NCBI RefSeq assembly: GCF_017313275.1
Contig: NZ_JAFLNM010000003.1
Span: forward strand, 124,001 to 188,000
Source of the DNA: Flagellimonas profundi
GTDB lineage: Bacteria > Bacteroidota > Bacteroidia > Flavobacteriales > Flavobacteriaceae
DNA: 64,000 nucleotides
Direction of reading: 5' to 3'
Every line of letters begins with the position of its first letter. The stretch's first letter is position 1. The notes under the pieces are model-generated. The model was not told the origin of the DNA, made no database searches, and saw only the letters and a list, made by a program, of their open reading frames with translations. Both the position numbers and the translations under genes were made by a program. Of this stretch, positions 36,130 to 45,711 are shown piece by piece.

Positions 36130-36825
36130 CTAAAAAAACTCCCTATACTGCATCACCCTGAAATCAACCGTATTGAATTCTGGGTTTTGACTTTTTAAGT
36201 CTTTGTATTCCTGTAAACTCCCTACAGCCCGATTGGCAGCTCCCGAAGGGGCGGTCAGCGAAACGGTTTTGATTATTCTTGATTGCGCTCGAACCGACAT
36301 ACCCGAATCAAATGGCAACTCCAGATGATGGATGCGAGGCACTTTGTCGGAGATAACTTTTAATTTTAGACCATATTCCTTTAGCTGTTTACGAAAGAAG
36401 TATTCAGGGCCATTTTTACTGTTTCCTCCTGTGAACAAAAGTGTCTCGATATTGGGATATTTTTTCAAATAACCAACTAAATCTCGCAGCACCACTTGCT
36501 GCATGCCTAAATCGGAAGCATCTATTTTTTCGCGTTTGGCGCTTTCAACAATATCACAGACCCCTATTTTATGCTCGACCAAAAAACGCTTTCGTTGCTC
36601 AACCGCTTCCTCCGTATTTTCAAATTTTAGACCCAAATCAAAGATTTTATCCAGAATGGGCCACAACTGACCGTTGCAACTTCCATAACAAAAATCCACG
36701 TCATGTGGCTTTAACTCACCTGTTGTAAATCGAGGTGGTGGCAAGGTTCCCACAATCAACTTAGTGGCCTTGGACAATAAAAAGGGTTCGTAAGGATGTA
36801 TGTGCTTAAAACTTTGTGAGCTCAA
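36130..36825 (-). CDS. Uracil-DNA glycosylase superfamily-like protein with repeat-derived insert
   Basis: 231 residues from a TTG at 36825. The frame continues up to an ATG at 36882, but that ATG lies inside the ppc terminator hairpin and the added residues look unrelated, so I prefer the TTG (SSQSFKHIHPYEPFL). Core: KLIVGTLPPPRFTT, FCYGSCNGQLWPIL, LLFTGGNSKNGPEYFFRKQL and VSLTAPSGAANRAVG, resembling the UDG fold (nucleotide pocket and late His/Ser loop). Residues about 177-183 (SVRAQSR) are encoded by a palindromic repeat. Enzymatic activity is not proven. Confidence 0.75.
   Translation of the reverse strand: MSSQSFKHIHPYEPFLLSKATKLIVGTLPPPRFTTGELKPHDVDFCYGSCNGQLWPILDKIFDLGLKFENTEEAVEQRKRFLVEHKIGVCDIVESAKREKIDASDLGMQQVVLRDLVGYLKKYPNIETLLFTGGNSKNGPEYFFRKQLKEYGLKLKVISDKVPRIHHLELPFDSGMSVRAQSRIIKTVSLTAPSGAANRAVGSLQEYKDLKSQNPEFNTVDFRVMQYREFF
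36278..36300. repeat. Palindromic repeat fragment inside the UDG-like gene
   Basis: On the minus strand TGTCGGTTCGAGCGCAATCA plus AGA, closely matching the element in trpF and read in the same frame (SVRAQSR). It lies between two conserved strands of the protein. Confidence 0.6.
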
Positions 36826-36853
36826 GTTGAATGTATTCTGTTGTGTATCTGGG

Positions 36854-36904
36854 TAAAAAAATAAACAATCGGCATGATGCAAAATGTAAAGGCATCATAC
36901 CGAT
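36854..36904 (-). terminator. Terminator after ppc
   Basis: A 13-bp stem with one mismatch (arms 36868-36880 and 36892-36904, 11-base loop) followed on the minus strand by TTGTTTATTTTTTTA. It lies 44 bases past the ppc stop. The upstream ATG of the UDG-like frame is within it. Confidence 0.85.
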
Positions 36905-36947
36905 GTATAACTATTGAACTTATATTATCCTCAGAAGAAATCAGGCA

Positions 36948-39497
36948 TTAAGCCGAATTTCTACTGGCGTTGATGTTTCCATAGAGTGAACGGGTCACAA
37001 TTTTCTCATACAATTCTTTGTATTCGGAATTTTGTGTGATGTGATAAAGAGCATTTTGCTGAATCACCAACAATGGCAATACGATTTTTTCCCTAATCTC
37101 TACCGATTCCCGCGATACAGCCTCGTCCTCCATTAAAATCTTGAGTCCTGAAATCTGCAAGAGCATCTTTTTCGACAATTCAAATTCCTCGTGAAGTATC
37201 TTCCAGAAATCACCAAATTCAGGATCGTCCTTCATGTAACTGGTCAAGTCAAAATTGGATTTGGCCAAGGACATCATACTGTTCAGCATCAAAGCTTTAA
37301 AGAAAGGAACTTCCTTGTACAATTTCTTCACCTCGTTCAATCGCCCTTCCTCCTTCAACTTCTGAAAGGCAGAGCCCAACCCAAAGTAACCGGGAACGTT
37401 TTGTTTTAACTGACTCCATGAACCCACGAATGAAATTGCTCGTAAATCGGAAAGCGTCAGCTGCTTTTTATTGCCACGCTTACCTGGTCTACTACCAATA
37501 TTGGCTTTGGTATAATATTTTAAGGTACTTCTATTTTCCAAGTACGGTATAAATTTTTCGTGCTGTTTTAAGGCATCGTATTTATCGAAACTAAGCTCAG
37601 AAAGCTCCTCGATCAATTTGCGTTGTGCTGCCGAAATGGTAAGCTCCTTACCGAACAGATTGTTGCTTAGTCCTGCGGTGAGCAATTGCTCGGAGTTATG
37701 TATGAATTGCTCTTTTGTTCCATAAGTACTGGTAATGGTCTGCCCTTGAATGGTTAACTGAATCTCGTGGTTGGCCACATCCTTGGTCTGGGCAGCATAG
37801 AATCTGTGCGTTTTACCTCCACCCCGTGCTGGCGGTCCTCCCCTACCATCAAAAAAGATGGCAGCGATTCCGTTTTTCTTACAGACTTTGCTCAAGGTCT
37901 CCTTAGTTTTTAAGATGGACCAGTTCGCTTTTAAGTATCCTCCGTCCTTGGTTCCATCAGAGAAACCGAGCATTATGGTGTGAATATCTCTTCTTCGTTC
38001 CAAATGCTGTCTGTATTTTGGAATATCAAACAAGGTTTGCATCACTTCTTCGGAACCATCCATACCTTTCATGGTCTCGAACAACGGAACAATATCGAAA
38101 GTGATATCCTTCTCGTCCCATCCGCACCATCTGAACAATCCAAATACGAACAATACGGCAAAAATATCTTCTGAATTACTGATGATGTACCTATTACAAC
38201 CATCTTCACCGTTCTTCTCCTGGATTGCTTTTAAGTTCTGAATATTAACAATGGTGTCTTTCACAATATCATCGTCAAAATCCTTTGGGTTTAGTTTGAA
38301 GTTATCCTCAAGCAAGGTCTTTACCAATTCATCTTCTTTGAGCTCATCAATACTTTCCTTGATGATACCCTGTTTTTTCAGCACAGTTTCCACCACCAAC
38401 AAGTGCTTGCTGTGGTCTTGGCGGATATCCAAGGTGGCAAAATGTGTTTTGAAGATATGGACCTTGTCTATAAACTGATCTAATTCATCCAGATACAACT
38501 CGTGATAATCAGCTATCAATTTCTCCCTCACCACACTTAAATGACCAATAATCCCTTCATAGGAAATGGGTGCATTGGGGTCGAACATGGCATGGTAGAG
38601 TTTTGTGCTCAACGCACTGATTTCCTCTTGCATGCTCTTAAAGGTCAGCTTCTTTCTAAGGCTTTTCAATTCGTTATAATAGCACTTCATCAAAGTCAAC
38701 CTTAACTCATCTGCCACTTGCTTGGTGATATCGGCCGTTACAAATGGATTGCCGTCACGGTCTCCTCCAGGCCAAAATCCAAGTTTCATTAAGTCATAGT
38801 TCTCAAACTTATCGTCCCGAATATTGCTTTTTACATATTGATACAATTCACCGACAGCATCATAATAAGTGTTACGAAGAATGTAGATAATGTTTTTGGC
38901 CTCGTCCAAAGGTGTGGGCTTCTTGGCATTGATCAAGGATGTTAACCCCAATTGTTGCAAGGTCACATCAATGTCATGGATTCGATCCTCATCGATCAAT
39001 GAGCGTAGCTCGGCAATAATGTCTAAAACAGCGGGCGTGTAAAACTGCGTGGGGTGTGCTGTTAAAACAATGCGTGCACTAAAGGTGGAAAGTTTCTTGG
39101 AGACCTTATCCCAATTTTTAGTTCGGTTCACCAATTCAAAGTAATCCTTGATGGTCAAGGAACTACTGTATTCCTGTAGTTTAGGAAATGCTGAATCTTC
39201 CACACTATCGTACAGCACTACTTGACGCTCCACGTATTGCACTATCCTGAACATAAAGTCCAACCGTTCCCGTTCATCCTGAATATCAACAAAATTGGAG
39301 AAGAACACCTCCAAAATCTCTTGTGGATCTTTACCCTCCTTGAGTCCTTTTTCGCACTGGTCGAGCAATAGGGGAATAAGAATCCCAACATTTTCGACAT
39401 TCTTGTAGGGCAAGCTCAAGAAAAGGCTGTTATAGATATTGAATTTATTGGTTACCGATTTTTTAAACTCTTCTAACCGTTTAGTCTGCTGCTGCAT
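36948..39497 (-). CDS. ppc: Phosphoenolpyruvate carboxylase
   Basis: 849 residues. Carboxylates PEP to oxaloacetate to refill the citric-acid cycle. Catalytic His148 in VLTAHPTQ, GFSDGTKDGGY, and the glycine-rich FFDGRGGPPARGGG loop are present. The C-terminus is NASRNSA instead of the classic RNTG; this probably marks the Bacteroidota branch rather than a defect. It stands alone, with a 173-base upstream gap and its own terminator. Confidence 0.97.
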   Translation of the reverse strand: MQQQTKRLEEFKKSVTNKFNIYNSLFLSLPYKNVENVGILIPLLLDQCEKGLKEGKDPQEILEVFFSNFVDIQDERERLDFMFRIVQYVERQVVLYDSVEDSAFPKLQEYSSSLTIKDYFELVNRTKNWDKVSKKLSTFSARIVLTAHPTQFYTPAVLDIIAELRSLIDEDRIHDIDVTLQQLGLTSLINAKKPTPLDEAKNIIYILRNTYYDAVGELYQYVKSNIRDDKFENYDLMKLGFWPGGDRDGNPFVTADITKQVADELRLTLMKCYYNELKSLRKKLTFKSMQEEISALSTKLYHAMFDPNAPISYEGIIGHLSVVREKLIADYHELYLDELDQFIDKVHIFKTHFATLDIRQDHSKHLLVVETVLKKQGIIKESIDELKEDELVKTLLEDNFKLNPKDFDDDIVKDTIVNIQNLKAIQEKNGEDGCNRYIISNSEDIFAVLFVFGLFRWCGWDEKDITFDIVPLFETMKGMDGSEEVMQTLFDIPKYRQHLERRRDIHTIMLGFSDGTKDGGYLKANWSILKTKETLSKVCKKNGIAAIFFDGRGGPPARGGGKTHRFYAAQTKDVANHEIQLTIQGQTITSTYGTKEQFIHNSEQLLTAGLSNNLFGKELTISAAQRKLIEELSELSFDKYDALKQHEKFIPYLENRSTLKYYTKANIGSRPGKRGNKKQLTLSDLRAISFVGSWSQLKQNVPGYFGLGSAFQKLKEEGRLNEVKKLYKEVPFFKALMLNSMMSLAKSNFDLTSYMKDDPEFGDFWKILHEEFELSKKMLLQISGLKILMEDEAVSRESVEIREKIVLPLLVIQQNALYHITQNSEYKELYEKIVTRSLYGNINASRNSA

Positions 39498-39591
39498 GAA
39501 TATGTTTTATGTTAGTGTTAAAAATGGACAAACACTCAAAGGTCGTGAATAAAGTGTAACCTCTGGGTTAAATTTAAGTGTATCACAATTT

Positions 39592-39626
39592 AAGGCATGT
39601 GCACTCCAATCGTAACAACATGCCTT
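39592..39626 (-). promoter_or_regulatory. Inverted repeat upstream of ppc
   Basis: Perfect 9-bp arms AAGGCATGT / ACATGCCTT with a 17-base loop, in the 173-base gap between yaaA and ppc. No T tract follows, so it is either a weak terminator for yaaA or a regulatory site for ppc. I found no convincing TAnnTTTG promoter in this gap. Confidence 0.35.
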
Positions 39627-39670
39627 GTCGAGTATAACTTAAAGATTACTTCGGATTTTACCAAAGTTTT

Positions 39671-40432
39671 TTAACGGATGAACACAGGTTCGTTTTTCTT
39701 TACCGTATGTTCCTCACTGAAAAGATATCCGTCGTAGTCAAAATTCTTGATATCGTCCAAGGTTTCGGCTCCCGTATCCAAGATATAACGGACCATGGAA
39801 CCACGTGCTTTTTTAGCGTAAAAACTGATGACCTTTAATTTATCGTTCTTCCAATCCTTGAATACCGGAGCAATTACCGGAACTTTAAGGTTTTTATCGT
39901 CCACGGCGCTAAAATATTCGTTACTCGCCAGGTTAACGAACAGCTCTCCATCCTTTAGTTCCTTGTTCAGGGATTCTGTAATCCGGTCTTTCCAAAACTC
40001 GTACAAGTTCTTTTTGCGGCCCACCTTTAATTGTGTACCCATTTCCAATCGGTAAGGTTGCATCAAATCCAAAGGCTTTAACACACCGTACAGACCAGAC
40101 AGAATTCGTAAAGTATCTTGCAGACGGTCCAATTTATCCTCTGGGATGGTATAGGCATCCAAACCCTGGTACACATCACCGTTGAATGCATAAATAGCGG
40201 GTCTAGCATTGTCTGCGGTAAACGGAAGCTCAAATTTTTGGTTGCGTTCCCAATTTAAATCGGCCAGTTTATCGGAAATGGACATCAGCTCCGACAAGGC
40301 TTTGGGCTTTTTCTTTTTAAGAACGGAATTCAGTTTTTCCGCTTGTTCCAAAAATTTAGGCTGACTATATTTTGATGTAGGCAAAGCCGTATCGTAATCC
40401 AATGACTTTGCAGGAGATATCACAATTTTCAT
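39671..40432 (-). CDS. yaaA: Peroxide stress protein YaaA (DUF328)
   Basis: 253 residues. [15 protein letters not shown] at the N-terminus, [21 protein letters not shown] and [15 protein letters not shown] are YaaA hallmarks. In E. coli YaaA limits intracellular iron during H2O2 stress and binds DNA. Transcribed toward ppc and probably separate from it. Confidence 0.92.
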   Translation of the reverse strand: MKIVISPAKSLDYDTALPTSKYSQPKFLEQAEKLNSVLKKKKPKALSELMSISDKLADLNWERNQKFELPFTADNARPAIYAFNGDVYQGLDAYTIPEDKLDRLQDTLRILSGLYGVLKPLDLMQPYRLEMGTQLKVGRKKNLYEFWKDRITESLNKELKDGELFVNLASNEYFSAVDDKNLKVPVIAPVFKDWKNDKLKVISFYAKKARGSMVRYILDTGAETLDDIKNFDYDGYLFSEEHTVKKNEPVFIR

Positions 40433-40520
40433 CTTGTTCTAATTTTTGTAAAAATAACGAGGATTTTACTTATTTGGAAGCCTATTCCAATGGTGTTTCC
40501 AATCTTGGGATTGAAGAAAA

Positions 40521-41552
40521 CTATGATTCGTGGTGCTTTGCATAGCCCCGCCACTTTTCAATACAGTTCACCATATCCTCGGGCAGTTCGGAATCAAATC
40601 GCATGAACTCGCCCGTTACAGGGTGTTCAAACCCAAGTGTTTTGGCGTGCAGTGCTTGTCTGGGCAAGACTTTAAACGCATTTTCCACAAATTGCTTGTA
40701 TTTGGTAAAAGTGGTTCCCTTTAAAATCTTATCGCCCCCGTAGCGCTCATCGTTGAACAGCGTATGTCCAATGTATTTCATGTGTACCCGAATCTGATGG
40801 GTTCTTCCGGTTTCCAGCCTACAGGAAACCAAAGTAACGTATCCGAAACGCTCTAATACTTTGTAGTGTGTTACTGCTTCCTTCCCTTCATCCCCTTCCG
40901 GAAACACCATCATTTGGAGACGGTTTTTGGGATTGCGGGCAATATTTCCCTCTATGGTCCCTTCATCATCTTCCAAATTGCCCCAAACCAAGGCCACATA
41001 TTCCCGCTCACTGGTCTTGTCAAAAAATTGCTGGGCCAAATGGGTCATGGCCGATTCTGTTTTGGCAATTACCAACAAGCCCGAAGTATCCTTATCAATT
41101 CGGTGGACCAGCCCTGGCCTGTCCGAACTATTGTTGGGCAAATTTTCAAAATGATAGACCAATGCATTGATTAGCGTTCCCGAGTAATTTCCATGTCCCG
41201 GGTGCACTACCATTCCTGCAGGTTTGTTCACCACCAATAGCACATCATCTTCATAAACAATATCCAGTGGAATATCCTCAGGTGTCAGTAAAAACTCGTA
41301 GGGTGGATGCTCGAACATCACCTTTACCTCATCGCCTGCCTTTACCTTGTAATTTTGCTTTACAATGGAACCATTCACCCAAATATGCCCTTTTTTGGCC
41401 GCTTGTTGGATTTTGTTCCGTGTAGCGTTCTCGATAAAGTTCATCAAGAATTTATCTACACGCAAAGGTTCCTGGCCCTTAGAGGCCACAAAACCATGAT
41501 GCTCATAGAGATCATCTTGAGAAAGCTCGTCCTGATTGTCCGAAGTATTCAT
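40521..41552 (-). CDS. RluD-family 23S rRNA pseudouridine synthase
   Basis: 343 residues. N-terminal S4 RNA-binding domain (RVDKFLMNFIENATRNKIQQAAKKGHIWVNG, about 31-61), then the synthase domain with catalytic Asp153 in VHRIDKDTSGLLVIAKT and the RTHQIRVHM motif. It is most like RluD, which modifies helix 69, but paralogues are hard to tell apart. It starts 3 bases after the PASTA gene. Confidence 0.92.
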   Translation of the reverse strand: MNTSDNQDELSQDDLYEHHGFVASKGQEPLRVDKFLMNFIENATRNKIQQAAKKGHIWVNGSIVKQNYKVKAGDEVKVMFEHPPYEFLLTPEDIPLDIVYEDDVLLVVNKPAGMVVHPGHGNYSGTLINALVYHFENLPNNSSDRPGLVHRIDKDTSGLLVIAKTESAMTHLAQQFFDKTSEREYVALVWGNLEDDEGTIEGNIARNPKNRLQMMVFPEGDEGKEAVTHYKVLERFGYVTLVSCRLETGRTHQIRVHMKYIGHTLFNDERYGGDKILKGTTFTKYKQFVENAFKVLPRQALHAKTLGFEHPVTGEFMRFDSELPEDMVNCIEKWRGYAKHHES

Positions 41553-41555
41553 ACT

Positions 41556-42143
41556 TTAGTTGGAGTCTGCCTGTACCCTGGCACTACCGGGAATGTTTCC
41601 GTTGCCACAAATCAATTCGACTTTGGAAGTTTTGGGCAATCGATCACCAGGTTTAATGTATTTCCCTTTGTACTTCATTCTATAGACCATGTCCTTACCG
41701 AGTTCATCAATATAGGTAACACGTTCTACATCCAAACCAACAGCTCGCAACATAGATGCTGCATTACGCTGTGTAACCTGTACAATGTCCGGGACACTCA
41801 CTTCTTTGTATCCCGATGGGTTTACCGTAAAATAAATTTTACGATTGGCCTTTACCTTATTTCCTGCTGGCGGGTCTTGTTCCAATATTGAAAATCGTGG
41901 ATATTCCGGATTAAAGTTGGATGAATCCAATACCTGATACCTAAGCCCAGCTTCCTCTACGGCTTTTCGCATCTCCATTACCGACATTTTGGAAAAATCG
42001 GGTACCTCAACAAACTCGCCGTGATTGGTTGTACTCTTAAGCCATTGCAAAGCAACGAACACCAAAACCAAAACGGCCACTGCAGCCAATCCCAACTGGA
42101 TTAGAAAAGTCTTGCTTTTTAAAAAGTTGAAAAAATTTTTCAT
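41556..42143 (-). CDS. PASTA-domain membrane protein
   Basis: 195 residues from the ATG at 42143; a GTG 9 bases upstream is an alternative. One membrane helix (about 10-30), then two to three PASTA domains (FVEVPDFSKMSVMEMRKAVEEAGL; SVPDIVQVTQRNAASMLRAVGL). PASTA domains bind peptidoglycan, but no Ser/Thr kinase domain is attached. Divergent from ddl, so the pair may share cell-wall regulation. Confidence 0.88.
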   Translation of the reverse strand: MKNFFNFLKSKTFLIQLGLAAVAVLVLVFVALQWLKSTTNHGEFVEVPDFSKMSVMEMRKAVEEAGLRYQVLDSSNFNPEYPRFSILEQDPPAGNKVKANRKIYFTVNPSGYKEVSVPDIVQVTQRNAASMLRAVGLDVERVTYIDELGKDMVYRMKYKGKYIKPGDRLPKTSKVELICGNGNIPGSARVQADSN

Positions 42144-42162
42144 GTAGTTCACCTTATCGGGA

Positions 42163-42170
42163 CAAATATA
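42163..42170 (-). promoter_or_regulatory. -7 box for the PASTA-rluD operon
   Basis: TATATTTG on the minus strand, 19 bases before the PASTA-gene ATG. A -33 TTG at the right spacing is not visible. Confidence 0.4.
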
Positions 42171-42221
42171 GGAAAGCCAACCCTTTTTTCTTTATTTTGG
42201 CTTTGCGATATTTTACATTCA

Positions 42222-43196
42222 ATGAAAAAGAACATTGCCATAATTATGGGCGGCTACTCCAGCGAGCACAATATCTCCATCAAAAGCGGGAATGTTGTGT
42301 ACAAGTATCTGGATAAGACCAAATACAACGCGTACCGAATTATAATAACAAAGGATAGCTGGTTTTATTTGGATGGAGCCGAGAAGGAACACCCCATGGA
42401 GAAGTCCGATTTCAGCATAAAAGATGATGGTAAAAAAGTTCATTTTGATTGCGTCTTCAATGCGATCCATGGAACTCCGGGGGAAGATGGTCTAATGCAG
42501 GCCTATTTTGAACTTTTAGGGATTCCACAGACATCATGCAACCATTACGAGGCAGCCCTTACTTTTAATAAAAGGGACTTGTTGAGCACGCTGAAACCTT
42601 ATGGCGTTCCTTGCGCCACCTCTTATTTTTTGAACAAGGGACAAACAATTGATGAGGATGCGATTGTGGATAAGGTTGGCCTTCCATGTTTTGTAAAGGC
42701 AAACAGGGCAGGCAGTAGTTATGGAGTTTCCAAAGTGCACAACAAAGAGGATTTGGGCAATGCCATAGAAAATGCATTCAAAGAAGATACACAGATTATC
42801 ATCGAGTCGTTTTTGGATGGCACAGAGGTATCCGTTGGGGTGATAACTATTAACAACAAGGTAACCGTACTACCGGCCACCGAGATTATTTCAGAAAACG
42901 ATTTTTTCGATTTTGAGGCAAAATATATGGGGAAATCACAAGAGATAACCCCTGCCCGAATTTCCAAAAAACAGGAATCCAATGTGATACAATTGGCCGA
43001 GTTTATTTATAAAATCCTAGGGTTAAAAGGGTATACGCGCAGCGAATTTATTTTTATAGGTGATGAGCCACACCTTCTCGAGATAAACACCACACCTGGA
43101 CTTACCGAAGAAAGTCTTTTACCCCAACAGGCCAAAACTGCCGGAATTTCACTTGAGGAGCTTTTTGACAGTGCCATTGTTGAAGCTTTGCGATAG
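42222..43196 (+). CDS. ddl: D-alanine--D-alanine ligase
   Basis: 324 residues, ATP-grasp. N-terminal IIMGGYSSEHNISIKSGN, HGTPGEDG, and the C-terminal RSEFIFIGDEPHLLEINTTPGLTEESLLPQQ. Makes the D-Ala-D-Ala dipeptide for peptidoglycan. It is followed by coaD after 33 bases. No vancomycin-type changes were assessed. Confidence 0.96.
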   Translation: MKKNIAIIMGGYSSEHNISIKSGNVVYKYLDKTKYNAYRIIITKDSWFYLDGAEKEHPMEKSDFSIKDDGKKVHFDCVFNAIHGTPGEDGLMQAYFELLGIPQTSCNHYEAALTFNKRDLLSTLKPYGVPCATSYFLNKGQTIDEDAIVDKVGLPCFVKANRAGSSYGVSKVHNKEDLGNAIENAFKEDTQIIIESFLDGTEVSVGVITINNKVTVLPATEIISENDFFDFEAKYMGKSQEITPARISKKQESNVIQLAEFIYKILGLKGYTRSEFIFIGDEPHLLEINTTPGLTEESLLPQQAKTAGISLEELFDSAIVEALR

Positions 43197-43229
43197 AAAC
43201 CGTATTTTTAAGAAACTTTATTCCACAAC

Positions 43230-43685
43230 ATGAGACGCGCATTGTTCCCCGGTTCCTTTGACCCACTTACTTTAGGACACTACGATATTATAAAAAGAGG
43301 TGTTACCCTTTTTGATGAATTGGTCATAGCCATCGGTATAAATGCAGAAAAGAATTACATGTTCACCTTGGAAGAGCGTGTCACTTTTATTAAAGAAGCC
43401 TTTAAGGACGAACCAAAAATTAAAGTAACCACTTACAAGGGCATGACTGTTGACTTTTGCAAAAAGATAGATGCCAATTTTATTTTGAGAGGTTTGCGCA
43501 ACCCTGCGGATTTTGAATTTGAAAAAGCCATTGCCCACACCAACAGAAAGCTTTCCGAAATTGAAACGGTATTTCTGTTGACATCTTCCGGAAAATCCTA
43601 CATCAGCTCTTCCATTGTTCGAGATGTTATAAGGAATGGGGGCGACTACACTGGGTTGGTTCCCGATACGGTTGTGGTCAAATAA
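43230..43685 (+). CDS. coaD: Phosphopantetheine adenylyltransferase
   Basis: 151 residues; penultimate step of coenzyme A synthesis. Nucleotidyltransferase motif GSFDPLTLGH (TxGH, His17), RGLRNPADFEFE, and ISSSIVRDV. Normal length. Confidence 0.97.
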   Translation: MRRALFPGSFDPLTLGHYDIIKRGVTLFDELVIAIGINAEKNYMFTLEERVTFIKEAFKDEPKIKVTTYKGMTVDFCKKIDANFILRGLRNPADFEFEKAIAHTNRKLSEIETVFLLTSSGKSYISSSIVRDVIRNGGDYTGLVPDTVVVK

Positions 43686-43719
43686 AAGCATCCATACCAT
43701 TTTGAGGTGAAAATGTCAA

Positions 43720-43750
43720 TTGTAGGTAATTTCCTTCTTTTTTATTTTTG
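43720..43750 (+). promoter_or_regulatory. Promoter of the histidine kinase/response regulator pair
   Basis: TTG at 43720-43722, 20 bases, then TATTTTTG at 43743-43750. This leaves an untranslated leader of roughly 125 bases before the TTG start at 43885, unusually long for this window. Confidence 0.5.
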
Positions 43751-43884
43751 CCACACATAGCTTAAATTGATAAATACCACACGAATAAGTGTTTTCACAA
43801 CATTAAATCGAATTACATATTGAATAATCATACATTGGTCAGAAATTTCTTAGAACCTTAAAGTTTTTAAACAACCCCCGAGTT

Positions 43885-45711
43885 TTGAAAGCAGCTGAGA
43901 GCGTTGACCAATTTTACTTACTAAAACAATTGCCTAAGGCAACAGCCCTTCTTTGCAAAGAAGGGGTATTATTGGATGCCTCCTGCTCTTGGTTGGGAAT
44001 ATTTGGCTTACCACCACAAGACAAAAACTCAAAAACCAGAATTTTTGATCTTTATCCAGAGGCATCAGACCTCGAACAAAGACTTAAGGACAATAAACCA
44101 TTTACGCTACAACACAAAACGGAAGCCAATGATGGAACCCGTTACTTAAAAAGCTATTTCGCCCCTTGGTTCGACAAGGAAGAGAATGTGATAGGGACCA
44201 TTGTTCAGACCGATGATATTACTTCCGAAGTTCAAAAAGAACAAAAAATCGACTGGTTGAATAATATTTTGGAAACCAAGGTCGAAGTATCCAAAACCGG
44301 TTGGTGGGAATATGATGTTAAAACCGATGAACTTTATTGGTGCAAGGAAACAAAGCGCATACATCAAGTTCCAGAGAGCTACCAGCCCACTGCCTTGGAG
44401 TCCATTGACTTTTTTAAGTCAGGGTACAGCCGAAACAAAGTTTCCATGCTGTTCCACAAGGTTAGGGTAAGTCATCAACCCTACGATATAAAATTAATGC
44501 TGGTTACCTACCATGGAGAGGAAAGATGGGTCCGCATAACAGGAAAACCGTTTGTTAAAAAAGGAAAAGTCAGAAAAATTTTCGGGACCATAAAAGATAT
44601 TCACGATGAAGAAATGGCCGAAACCAGGGTAAAGGAGCACCAACAATTACTTTCTACTTTGGTGGACAGCCTCCCTTTAAATGTTTACGTAAAGGACCTC
44701 GAATCCAGAAAGGTATTGGTAAACAAGGGTGAGTGCTGTTACTTCAACAAAAGTGCAGAGCAACTTATCGGTAAAAATGATTTTGAGCTTTATGATGAGC
44801 AAATGGCCCAAGTTTCCAGAGAAGAGGATATACAGGTCATGAGGCATCTAACACCGATAATTGGCAAAGAAACCATAAGCGAGCTTAATGGAAAAACAAC
44901 CTATTTTTTAACCTCCAAAATTCCACATTTTGATTTAGAGGGCAAGGTTTGCGGACTAATAGGTATGAGTTTGGATATAACATCCATGAAAAGGAAAGAG
45001 GAAGAACTGCACAACTTGATCGACATTACCTCTACACAGAACCAAAAGCTTCTAGGTTTTGCTCATATTGTTTCTCACAATTTGCGTTCCCACTCAGCAA
45101 ATTTCTCCATGCTCTTAGGCTTTTTAAACTCAGAAAAAGACCCGCAGGAGAGACAGCGCATAATCGATATGCTCTCACAGGCATCGGATAATTTACTGGA
45201 GACTTTAGGAAACCTGAATCAAGTGGTAGATGTTAACACCAATACATCGGCTCCTAGGAAGACCCTAAACTTGAAGCAGAACACTGTAAAGGTGCTACAA
45301 AATCTTGCAGCATTTTTAGACAAGAACAATACCGAAATCATAAATAATATTGGAGAAAATATAGAAGTAAATTGTGTGCCGGCCTACTTGGACAGCATTA
45401 TATTGAACCTAATTTCCAATGCGGTCAAATATAAAAGCCCTAACCGTGCACCATTAATTACCCTTAATTCGGTTAAATCCGAAGACGGTATTGTATTGAG
45501 CATATCCGACAACGGCTTGGGGATTGATTTGAATAAATACGGAGACAAAATTTTCGGGATGTACAAAACATTCCATAACAGAGAAGATGCCAAAGGCTTT
45601 GGTCTTTACTTGGTCAGGAACCAAATCGAAGCTATGGGCGGAAGTATAACAGTGCAAAGCGAAGTTGACAAAGGCACTACATTTAATGTGTATTTTTATG
45701 AAGACAGTTAG
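43885..45711 (+). CDS. PAS-domain sensor histidine kinase (TTG start)
   Basis: 608 residues from a TTG; no in-frame ATG exists near the conserved start. No membrane segment, so cytoplasmic. Three PAS-like domains (about 5-115, 130-245 and 255-370), then a histidine-kinase core: phospho-acceptor His398 in FAHIVSHNLRSH, N-box DSIILNLISNAVKYKS, G1 ISDNGLGID and G2 GFGLYLVRNQIEAMGG. The signal is unknown. Its end overlaps the response-regulator start by 14 bases, implying translational coupling. Confidence 0.9.
   Translation: MKAAESVDQFYLLKQLPKATALLCKEGVLLDASCSWLGIFGLPPQDKNSKTRIFDLYPEASDLEQRLKDNKPFTLQHKTEANDGTRYLKSYFAPWFDKEENVIGTIVQTDDITSEVQKEQKIDWLNNILETKVEVSKTGWWEYDVKTDELYWCKETKRIHQVPESYQPTALESIDFFKSGYSRNKVSMLFHKVRVSHQPYDIKLMLVTYHGEERWVRITGKPFVKKGKVRKIFGTIKDIHDEEMAETRVKEHQQLLSTLVDSLPLNVYVKDLESRKVLVNKGECCYFNKSAEQLIGKNDFELYDEQMAQVSREEDIQVMRHLTPIIGKETISELNGKTTYFLTSKIPHFDLEGKVCGLIGMSLDITSMKRKEEELHNLIDITSTQNQKLLGFAHIVSHNLRSHSANFSMLLGFLNSEKDPQERQRIIDMLSQASDNLLETLGNLNQVVDVNTNTSAPRKTLNLKQNTVKVLQNLAAFLDKNNTEIINNIGENIEVNCVPAYLDSIILNLISNAVKYKSPNRAPLITLNSVKSEDGIVLSISDNGLGIDLNKYGDKIFGMYKTFHNREDAKGFGLYLVRNQIEAMGGSITVQSEVDKGTTFNVYFYEDS

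Noticed and set aside
39592..39626. Inverted repeat upstream of ppc as a terminator
   Set aside because: No T tract and a 17-base loop; kept only as an unexplained inverted repeat.
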